A stretch of 64,000 nucleotides of DNA, from assembly GCA_050084985.1 (NCBI GenBank), contig JBITNC010000002.1, forward strand, positions 37,634,001 to 37,698,000, given 5' to 3'. Position 1 is the first letter of the stretch. Every line of letters begins with the position of its first letter. This document shows, one piece after another, positions 56,209-64,000 of the stretch. The position numbers and the translations under genes were made by a program. The stretch comes from Nageia nagi. Taxonomy: Eukaryota > Pinophyta. Below the pieces are notes generated by a model. It was given only the letters and a program-made list of their open reading frames with translations, was not told the DNA's origin and ran no database searches.

Positions 56209-56500
56209 TTACCTTTTTACATAAATTACAATTTTTTTTTCTGTGCAAAACATAAACACTAAGATCAGCGAAACACTAAAATTTAACCCTTTTAGTTTGT
56301 GGCCACTTTGGTGGGCAACACAATGTTCCTTGTTGTACACACTCTTACAATGCAAGCAGTGCCAAATTCCATTGTTGCAAGCAAGCCACCCACTACAGAC
56401 TTTTCCAATAGTGATGACACATATTGTGTGGGCAATGGTATGCAAGTAGGACTGCTATGCTTGGGGGTCTGCCACTTCTCGGGGCAGTTGTGTCATGATC
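56209..56500 (-). pseudogene. unrecognised frame with a Cys/His cluster
   Basis: A 78-codon minus frame (56209-56445) that extends upstream past one stop. It reads KVCSGWLACNNGIWHCLHCK, then SVYNKEHCVAHQSGHKLKG. CLHC...CVAHQSGH has C-x2-C-x11-H-x3-H spacing, like a classical C2H2 zinc finger, with extra Cys residues nearby. It could be a remnant of a host gene or of a transposase zinc finger. The plus-strand frames over the same bases (56243-56449, 56299-56562) are probably its shadows, though I cannot prove which strand was coding. Confidence 0.3.
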
Positions 56501-56939
56501 TTTTCCTCTTCACCACGAAAGTGGGAAAGAATATTACCTATGCTCCATTTCTACAGATTTAGGCCTAGGAGCATATCATCACCTTTTGTCCATGGGGGCT
56601 TCCATATTTTGTTGATGATATCGAGCTACCTCTTTGGGCTAGGTGGGCTCCTTTTGATTGCAAAAGGAATGCTAGTTGTATTGAGTACAAGAGATGTTTG
56701 TTAGCTATATTGACAAAGGAGGAGATGGTGTAGAGAGTCTGGAGACCGTACCTGGGTTTCATCAATTGGAAAGAGCACCTCTATGAGTTGAGTCATGTGC
56801 AATGGAGTTGCTAGCTGTAGAGTTGGCACATGTTTGTAGAGTTATACTATCCATAGTAGGTGTTGAGGTAGTTTGAGCTGCCTTAGGATGTGCTAGAGGA
56901 GTTGCTTTGTATAACTCATTATCTTCTTGAGGGAGCCAT

Positions 56940-57460
56940 CCATTGCCCCACTTGGACTATCGACATAGTGATTAACTTGTAGACATCAATGAGGACATAA
57001 AGGATCTTGATATATGAATGCATTATAGGAATTGGTGGATGACTGTGAGGCGACAACCAATTGGTTTCCATGAGAAGGATCCTATGAATGTTGGGGAGCA
57101 TGTAGGTAGTGTAGATCCCAATGTTACTGCAAGAGATGAGAGTGGAGAGCATGAGGATGAGGATTCTTTGGCAGCTTTGAGCATGTTTTCATTTTTGGTG
57201 GGTCCGGTGGATCAGACATGGTAGGAGGATGATCCATCTAACCTTTTTCAGTACATCCAGGGTTAGTGATAAACATACAAGATAAATGGAAAAAATACTA
57301 ATATCATGCTATTTGGTTTTTGCTTCTAGTGTGGAGTAGGGAATCTCTTATTTGGGATACCAACATGACTGTATTTAGGGGAGGAGAGGATATGTGGGCT
57401 AAGTTTTTAGAGGAGTGGGTGACACAGCAATATGTTTGTCTCGATGATGGAGTTGCATGA
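56940..57460 (+). pseudogene. unrecognised coding remnant with a possible small intron
   Basis: The plus frame reads VDINEDIKDLDI, a stop, MHYRNWWMTVRRQPIGFHEK, then DPMNVGEHVG, NVTARDESGEHEDEDSLAAL and, after a stop, EDDPSNLFQYIQG. A good intron follows: GTTAGT at 57262, branch-like TACTAAT at 57297-57303, and TTTTTGCTTCTAG ending 57329. After it the frame reads VWSRESLIWDTNMTVFRGGE, then DMWAKFLEEWVTQQYVCLDD to a stop at about 57460. It looks like a decayed gene or transposase, but I do not recognise the family. Confidence 0.35.
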
Positions 57461-57959
57461 TAGGAAAGAGAGAAAGAGCTGGGACTAAGTTAGAGAGACA
57501 TAGAGAGAGGATGTAGGACCTAAATGAGTAGGTTCAACAATTGATTTTGAACATTTGAAAATATTTAATACATACACTGATTTTTGCATGAAAGTTGTTC
57601 ATAACATATGATAATTAATGTGATTAAAAAAGTTAATGAAAATTGTATCTCACATGTGTAATAATCATGATGTTTAATAATTTTTGCAATCTGGATTTTG
57701 TGCAAGTCTTTTGACAAAGAAATCTCATTAGTAGTATTAGTTAATACATAACTGCATTTGCAAAACTCAAAATGATAATGATATAAATAAAAAACAAACA
57801 AGATAAAGTCGGCTGTAAAGGACAGTGACAAAACTAGAACCAACAGAGAAAGATGATAAAAATCAAGAAAAAACTGAAATAGCAGAAAACAAATTTAAAG
57901 GATCTGATTCTGCTACTAAACCTCGGGAACTGATGACTACAAGATTATCCTTGGAGAAT

Positions 57960-58490
57960 AATTTATACCTGTTTTTTTGTTGAGAAAATCACTATGCTGA
58001 TATAGGTTGTAAATCCAACAACCTTTTGAAACTGTTCTGATTTGTTTGTGGCTACTGTCTTAGGATGCTTGCATTCTGGTTGCTCATGGTAGAGTGCTCG
58101 TGATTTGGGCCTGTCTACCTTGAAACGCCCTCGTTCTAGGATAAACTGCATTTTGAGGCTGAAATGCATCTGAATTTACTACTATGTTGATGATGAATTT
58201 TTGCTGCTAATTCTGTGAATCCAACAACACTTTTTGATTGTATTTACTATGATTTACCTGTTGTGGTAAGGGATTACTGAAAATTACCAATTTCTGATTT
58301 TGTGGATGAACTAGCGTTGAATGTTGAGCCTGTTGAATAGGTAGATGCGGTTGAATATTATCATCAAAATTCATTGCTTTTGATCAATCAAGTTTTGTTT
58401 AATATCCTTTGGTTTCTTGCATTTTTCTGTGGTATGTCTAGTGTTTTGATGATAGTTACAAAATTCTTCAAACCTCCAACCTTCTCAAAC
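57960..58490 (-). pseudogene. gypsy-type gag zinc-motif fragment
   Basis: RC of about 58405-58475 reads WRFEEFCNYHQNTRHTTEKC, then KKPKDI. This is the gag motif of plant gypsy elements (C.YH...GH.TE.C..LK..I). The equivalent in the Tat-like element at about 33540-33600 is CIYHQRKGHFTNF. Below it, at about 58080-58170, PQNAVYPRTRAFQGRQAQ follows in another frame. The rest of the element is not seen. It lies within the proposed copia F and is probably an old nested fragment. Confidence 0.55.
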
Positions 58491-58593
58491 ACTGTTACAA
58501 AAATGTTCTCTTCTTAGGGGCAATTCGATTATTTGCCCTTTAACTAAGGTGTCCAAAGCTTAGCTTAAGCTTTCTCGAAAGCATGAATACTTT

Positions 58594-58690
58594 CTTTGTG
58601 GTCTTTCGAGAAGGTTGGTTTGAACCTTTACATATTTGCTACAACTGTGTTTCTTTGTGGCCTTTTGAGAAGGTTGGTCTGAACCTTTCT
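58594..58690. repeat. 59-bp direct repeat
   Basis: TTTGTGGTCTTTCGAGAAGG and TTTGTGGCCTTTTGAGAAGG, each followed by TTGGT.TGAACCTTT, occur about 59 bp apart. Two copies only. Confidence 0.6.
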
Positions 58691-58993
58691 GGAGTTGGGA
58701 GAACTAAGGTGTGAAGACATCCATGTGGAAGGTCTCATGTTCCACTCCAACCCTTACATTGACGATATTTAAAAACTCTTGAAAGGTCTTACAACCCAGT
58801 AAAATAAAGAAAGTATATTAATGTCCTTGGGTGACCAAAAGCGGTAAATGGAATTGTCAAGTACAATCATGGTCGGCAAAACAACAAAACCCCTAAAGTG
58901 TTCCCTCTAAAGAAAACATAAAATAATAAAAAGCAAGTACAAATACATCCGTGAAAGGATGGTCTAAACCCTAAATAAGATAGCAATCTAACA

Positions 58994-59683
58994 TGGCCTG
59001 GAGAGTGTTGTCCTGGTCCTTTCTGGTGAATACACTAGTCTCTGAGAATTGTGTTTGTGATACTGTTGTTGGAGGAAAAGAATGATGTGATTTGCCGAGT
59101 CATCAATGAAGTCGAGGGGGTCTTGAAGATGCCTCCTAGTGTGACGTGTGGGGGAAGAAGGATTGACCCAACGTCTCCTACATTCCTCCTTCAGGGTGGA
59201 AGCTTGGAAAAAGGATGTGATGCAGTGATCACCTGTTGGGTGTTAAGTGTTGGTCATAAGTTACTTCCGAAGGAGTATGTTCTGTCGGAGGTAAAGAGCT
59301 AAGCAATACTGATTGGGGTATTGAAAAAATATGGACAATGATCAGTTTGTGTCCCGAAAGAGGAAATGATATCTGCCTCTAATCTCATAGTAGATCGAGC
59401 ATCAAAAGATGAAGTGGTCTTCGGAATCGGTCTCAAGAGAACAAAGAAGATGAAGGATCAAGAGTAATCTTATGATGCAGGTGACTATGAGAAGCCTTAC
59501 AATCAACATCATATCAACTGTTCATCGAGCAATGTTCTGGGGAATCAAAGCGGGGATAAGGGTAAATTTTATGAGGGAAGGCTTGAAGGGTTGCAGAAGG
59601 GAGGGAATCTGCTAATAGGAGTGCTTGGTCCTCAAGTGAGGGAAGGAAGTGTAAACCAATTAGTTTTTGTCCAAGGAAGTTAA
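58994..59683 (+). pseudogene. unrecognised near-open frame, about 220 codons
   Basis: From 59051 one plus frame runs to 59683 with only three stops (about 59300, 59342, 59466), although the region around is stop-rich. It reads EEKNDVICRVINEVEGVLKM, PPSVTCGGRRIDPTSPTFLL, then KEYVLSEVKS, EEMISASNLIVDRASKDEVV, KRTKKMKDQE and GDKGKFYEGRLEGLQKGGNL. An upstream frame from ATG 58994 (MAWRVLSWSFLVNTLVSENC) overlaps its start, so one frameshift would join them. Composition is that of a real soluble protein. I cannot assign it: host pseudogene, or a captured or gag-like gene of the surrounding element. Confidence 0.45.
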
Positions 59684-59689
59684 ATGTTG

Positions 59690-61260
59690 ATATTACCTTT
59701 TATATGTGTCAATTATTGTGCTATTTTCTTTCTTATTGTTATTCTTTCCATATTTTAATACTTCATATTCCAAGAGAACAATTGTTTTTCGATCATACTA
59801 TGACTCATTTCCTTCAAGGGCAAATCAACGAGATTATAGGGACCTTGTATTGTTAAAAGCTCTTGTTTTGTTTTCTGTTGCAATTGGAGTATCCTTTTGA
59901 ACTCAATAAATTCTATGCATTGTTTATTATGAGATAATCTTTGGAACCAAGTTTTTTTTTTATATTTTATGTTCATTATGGTTTCCACTTGGATTTACTT
60001 TCAATTGGTGTTAACACCTCAAAGCTAAAAAGTAGTGCCTCATCATTCTGAATTTCTTGATCTTGATGCTGCTATATATTTGGACTATAGGGTTTTCTCT
60101 ATGTTTGCTATATATTTCTTGATCTTGATCTTCATCATTGTTAATTGAAATTTGTGCTATAGGTTTTCCTTTTTTAAGCTATACTTGCACTTCTTGTAAG
60201 TTTGTTAGTAGGTTTAAATCCTACTAATTTAGATGATTCAAAGCTAGTGCAAACTAGGGTGAATAAAACACCAAGGAAAATTGAATTTGATATAAACATG
60301 ATGCCCTAAATTTAAAAAACTAGGGGTTTGAAAAGCAAACAAGGTGCTAAAACCAAAAACTTTTGGGCCAAGTAACATTCAAATTGAAATAAAGAGTTGG
60401 GTTCACCAAATTGTAGATACAAAAAAGAGAACAACTATTAAAATATGTACAGTTAATTGTGTTTATGGAATTGAAAATAAAATTAATAGCTAAATGCAAT
60501 ATAGAATTGAGTAACTACGATTATGCAATATATGCAAAGGGAGATACATAAAAGATTTATCTCAAATTGCGAGATTAGCGACATGGTGATAGATAGCTTG
60601 TGTTCTTGGAGGATGAATCTTGGCGTTCTAGAGCAAATGGACCTCAAATCTATTTTCTATGTCAGGTTGAAGTTGGTTCAATCTAGCTTAGGGATCATAA
60701 TGCCCATATTTCGGGATGAAGATTCTAAAATGCTTGCTTTGGGATGGAAGGTTCAAGACACTTATGTTCTGGGCTTGGCATCGTTTTGGTGTGCAAAAAT
60801 CTTCATTTGATGCATTCGACAATGATTGACTTGTTTCTGGCTATTCACTTGCGAAATTTTGTTGTGATGCTTGCAAATATGATTTAAGGAGAAGCTTGGA
60901 AGAATGTGGATCAGTCTTGCAAAAGATATTAGCATTAGGGCACTTTTTGTGAATTTGTAGAATGTCTTTTTTGTTATGTCTTTCCCCTCTATTTAAATGA
61001 GCTTTTGCTCTTTACTTTATATAGACTTGGAGAAGTCTAATTTTGAATTCATTTAGGTGATAGCACCTAGGTTGATGTGTACATGAGGTAATGTGTAATT
61101 AGAAGATATTACTAAAGCTAATTATAAAAAATGATCCCAAATGGGTCCAAAATTGGTCTTTTACATAAATAAAATAAAACACTTAAATACGTACATTTCA
61201 AGTAGCAAAAATGCGAATTAAAGTGTCTATAGCACCAAATTCATCACTAAATTTATAGGG
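59690..61260. other. spacer, no gene recognised
   Basis: About 1.6 kb. The 95-codon plus frame at 60523-60810 (NCEISDMVIDSLCSWRMNLG, then LKSIFYVRLKLVQSSLG) is not a family I know. Otherwise AT-rich with short frames. Confidence 0.4.
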
Positions 61261-61489
61261 TTTATCCTTTTTTTGCATGGTTTATGCTTCCTTAAGGTTT
61301 CATCAACCCATGCTCACATGGCCTTTTCTACCATCCTGTTGAAATTTATCATTTTTTTCTTGACAATATTTGCATCGAGAGTTCCTTTCCACGGAATAAC
61401 AACACATTCTTCATTCTTGTATGGATAGTCACCCTCTATCACCATTGAAAATTGTTCTTTCTTTTCTAGACCTATATCCTAAACTACGT

Positions 61490-61747
61490 TTGTTGCTTAA
61501 TCTTTTGCTTTTCTTCGTTGTTTTAGCACCCTAAACCACTTTTAAAGTAGAGACGAATTGTAGGAACAGTCTTCCTATCCAGGTTTGCCCACTCCTCATC
61601 TGTTATGTTGTTTGACTTATTCACAACCTCTTTCAAGGCTAGGGCTTGGTCGTTCTAAACTAGCAAATCCTCCACCTTCATCTTCCATAGGGCGAAGTTT
61701 CTACCATCAAACTTCTTGATTTCAAACTTGGTTACACTTCCTATCAT
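61490..61747 (-). pseudogene. copia gag N-terminus (element F)
   Basis: Starting at ATG 61745-61747 the minus strand reads MIGSVTKFEIKKFDGRNFAL, then WKMKVEDLLV, a stop, NDQALALKEV, then NNITDEEWANLDRKTVPTIR and LYF. This is the UBN2/DUF4219-type gag of plant copia elements (FDG.NF..WK.KM...L....Q..AL... DEEW..L...A...IRL). It belongs to a different copia lineage from A-D and G, whose gag opens with SKHILDGSN. The gene is broken by a stop and then decays below 61490. It lies just inside the mutated primer site, as expected for gag. Confidence 0.8.
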
Positions 61748-61802
61748 TGTTGCAGCTCCCACTTGCTCAAAACCCTAGACCAACAAGTTTCAAAAGAACC
61801 TC

Positions 61803-61814
61803 GCTGTGATACTA
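61803..61814 (-). other. mutated copia primer-binding site
   Basis: RC is TAGTATCACAGC, two changes from TGGTATCAGAGC, two bases from the LTR end. Confidence 0.65.
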
Positions 61815-61816
61815 GA

Positions 61817-62277
61817 TGTTAAGAATTCAGAGCATGCAAGCAAAAAATAGATCTGAAATAACATGAGATTTTACGTGGAAAATGGTAACTGCAAGATTTT
61901 ATTAATCTTAAAGAACTTTACAGTTTTGCTCTATACAAATACAATTGCTTATTTCCTCTTTATAGAAAACATAGGAAGATTCCAAAAGTTGTGGAACACG
62001 CAAAATGTGTTTTTAGAAACCATATGGGTCTTGCGTTGTATGGTACAATCATATGATTATACGATCATATGCATATTTTTCTTGTTTTTTTTTACATACA
62101 TAACATCTCTTTTAATGATGAAATTTTGGTTTACAATGATGTCTACATAAATTGAACTACATGACACTTTATTATTCTCTAATAGCTGATGACTAAGACC
62201 ATGAACTAAACGAAATTTATCTAACATATATCACGTGTTAGTGTGTAAGGTCACTATAACATATATTACATGTTGCA
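61817..62277 (-). repeat. LTR (right) of copia F
   Basis: 461 bp, plus-strand TGTTAAGAATTC...TACATGTTGCA, next to the primer site. The end is set by alignment to the left copy (TTACAAGTTACA). Confidence 0.6.
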
Positions 62278-62589
62278 TCTAGGATCACTACATTGTTGAT
62301 TGCTTCAGTAAAAGTATCAAACTAGTGTCTTCTACAAGAAACTTGCTTTGTGTTGTGCCCGCACAACAGACCCGAGATGTAACAATTTGGGGACCCTATT
62401 TTTGCAAAGGAAATGAGGTGCATTACCTTGAGATTGGCTTTTGGCGACGAATAGTTCATTCTGAAGAGTGCAAACATGATATCAGGGAGCGATTCAAGGA
62501 GATCATGTGATAAAGACCCTAAAGAGTATCAGAGTATCTAGCCGCCAATTTTGCAGCCAAGGAGCTAGGATCTGAGAGCTATTGACAAA
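62278..62589. other. spacer before the tandem repeat
   Basis: A 61-codon plus frame at 62325-62510 (TIWGPYFCKGNEVHYLEIGF) is unrecognised. GAGTATCAGAGTATCTAG at about 62523-62540 faintly recalls a primer site, but no LTR end is visible. Confidence 0.35.
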
Positions 62590-62625
62590 GCACGAATTTT
62601 TGGCTCTAGAATGAGATCAGTAGAG

Positions 62626-63000
62626 ATGGGGTTGTTTTGGGTCAATTTTGAGCCCAGAAAAGGCGAGCATAACCAAAAGGTGTGTTTTGGTCACTTTTGG
62701 GCTTGGAAAGCTGGAAATGGTCAGTATCACAGAAAAGTGCGTTTTGGTCAATTTTGAGCCTGAAAGTGGTTAGTATGGTAAAAATGTGCATTTTTGCACA
62801 ATTTGAGCCCGGAAAGTTTGGAAATGATGAAAATTGAGCTCAAAATGCTCGGATTGATCGTTTTTGCACATCTTGAGTACGGAAAGGCTAGAAATGTAGA
62901 CTTCGAGCTCGGAAATGCAATGTTTGGGCCCGTAAAAGATGGGAAAGACCGGAAATGTACAGTATAGCCCGAAATGGACCAGGAAAGCAAGTTTGAGTGC
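62626..63000. repeat. degenerate 50-65-bp tandem repeat
   Basis: Units built on GTTTTGGTCAATTTTGAGCC.GAAA recur at about 62634, 62683, 62741, 62790 and 62859, then fade (GAGCTCGGAAATG, GGCCCGTAAAAG). The spacing varies, so it is an old minisatellite or a degenerate LTR part. Confidence 0.7.
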
Positions 63001-63059
63001 CCTTGGGGGTAAAATAAAAAAATAAGCGTTTTGGCATCCGAGAAGCTTCGGGTTGAGCT

Positions 63060-64000
63060 CAAAAAAATGAGTTTTTTCAAAATGCTCGAAATGAAAATCC
63101 GAGAGAGAGGTGTGGTGCCAAATGACAAATTAAGTCCACTTTGCTATTGGAATTGTCGAAAAAACTCAAGTTTTTACCCCTGAAAAGTTAGGGGGGAGTT
63201 TTGCAAGTTTTCCCTTCACCAAATCTTGAAAATGTCCTAAAACCTTCAAAACCTGCGCCTACCTTTTGGGAGGCCCATATTGAGTCAAAAGTGGAATTTT
63301 TGAGCTTGGGAGCGTGGAGATTGTGATTCTATCAAATTGATCTTTCAAGTTTGCAATTTCGACGAGTTTTGCTCCTCCAAAAGTGAAAATAACAGGAAAA
63401 TGAGCAAAAAGGACAGCCAATAGGAATGCTTCAAAATTTCCAAAATTTCAAAATGTCAAAATGAAAATCTGAGAGAAAGGTGTGATGCCAAATCTAATTT
63501 TAACCACCTTTGCTCTTGAAATTTTTTAAAAAAAGTCAAAAAATACCCTCCTAAAAGCTAGGTGGCAGTATAGCCTCTTTTCCCTCGCTCAAATTTGGAA
63601 AATGGCCTAAAAGTCTCAAAACTTGCACCTACCCTTCTTGCACCCTAAAATGGAAAAAAATGGAATTTTTGATTCCCATGGGGTGTAGGATGGGATTTCA
63701 CACAAGTTTGATGATTTGAGTTTTCCAAAAAAATGAGATCTACTTCTTCAAATCATCAAAAATTTGATCAGCCAATGAGAGAGCTTCAAAATTTTCCAAA
63801 TTTTTCAAAGTTGGCCAAATCAAAAAAGAAGAAAGAGGTAGGATAGCAAATCCCAAATGGAGCAACATTGCCTCTTGCAATTTTGCAAAAAAATCAAATT
63901 TTGCCCCTCAAAAGCCTAGGTAGCAGGTTTGGGTGTTTTCCCTCATCTTCTCAAACTTCCAAACTTGCCCAAAAGTCCTAAAACCAAAGATGATCAAAAT
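63060..64000. repeat. about 365-bp tandem repeat, running off the window
   Basis: Three successive copies share ATGAAAATC.GAGAGA.AGGTGTG.TGCCAAAT (63091, 63461, about 63820), a run like CCCTCCTAAAAGCTAGGTGGCAG, a run like CAAAATTTCCAAAATTTC, and the end CCTAAAA. Steps are about 370 and 360 bp. Divergence between copies is high. The third copy is cut by the window end, so the array may be longer. Confidence 0.8.

Larger units (their letters stand above)
55905..62277 (-). mobile_element. decayed minus-strand copia 'F'
   Basis: Proposed from four parts in the right order: an LTR at 61817-62277, a mutated primer site beside it (RC TAGTATCACAGC, 61803-61814), a copia gag at 61490-61747, and at the far end a purine tract (RC CAAGGGGGAGGAG, about 56173-56186) beside an LTR fragment ending 56172. 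The LTRs share a clear segment (TTGAACCACATAACAC / TTGAACTACATGACAC, then CCATGAACTAA). Copia pol is missing and the interior holds other sequence, so it may be two related copies and not one element. No duplication was confirmed. Confidence 0.5.

Noticed and set aside
1-64000. rRNA, tRNA, organellar or bacterial genes
   Set aside because: None of the conserved words of rRNA or functional tRNA, and no operon-like gene packing, was found on either strand.

Overview
The window is plant nuclear DNA made almost wholly of transposable elements. It is AT-rich and I found no intact host gene, rRNA, tRNA or CRISPR array. The plant assignment rests on three things: Ty1/copia elements with an initiator-Met-tRNA primer site (TGGTATCAGAGC), a Tat-like Ty3/gypsy element with a second RNase H, and a transposon carrying fragments of a plant-type pentatricopeptide-repeat (PPR) gene. 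A large, repeat-rich seed-plant genome (possibly a gymnosperm) fits, but the species cannot be told.

Layout. 1-2540 is a decayed minus-strand copia, cut at about 2540 by a 5'-truncated LINE (2541-3835). 5127-40906 is one old plus-strand copia ('D'). It is recognisable because its outer LTRs are flanked by the same 5-bp duplication, ATATT. D has swollen to about 36 kb in two ways. Its 5' end is rearranged with an inverted copia 3' end ('A'). Four further elements are nested in it: a Ty3/gypsy deletion derivative (6045-11234, duplication GTATG), a CACTA-like DNA transposon (11598-18906), a full-length minus-strand copia 'B' (19258-27803, duplication ATGGA) and a Tat-like Ty3/gypsy (28575-35261). 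Just beyond D sits full-length copia 'C' (40924-49282, duplication AAAAA). The D 3' half plus about 1.3 kb of flank is then repeated in tandem (50594-54102). C lies in only one copy, so it came after the duplication.

The right end (54103-64000) holds older, unclear sequence: a decayed minus-strand copia 'F' (about 55905-62277) with a recognisable gag, a gypsy-type gag fragment, and several protein-like but broken reading frames I cannot name. A degenerate tandem repeat (about 57-bp and about 365-bp periods) runs off the window end.

Nearly all element genes carry stops, frameshifts or lost catalytic residues, so nothing here looks autonomous. The most unusual content is in the CACTA-like element. 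A minus-strand coding piece of a PPR gene (the C-terminal 'CLLGACK' E-type motif) recurs at about twelve places. In four tandem copies it keeps spacings divisible by three, so an open frame of repeated PPR ends is preserved.
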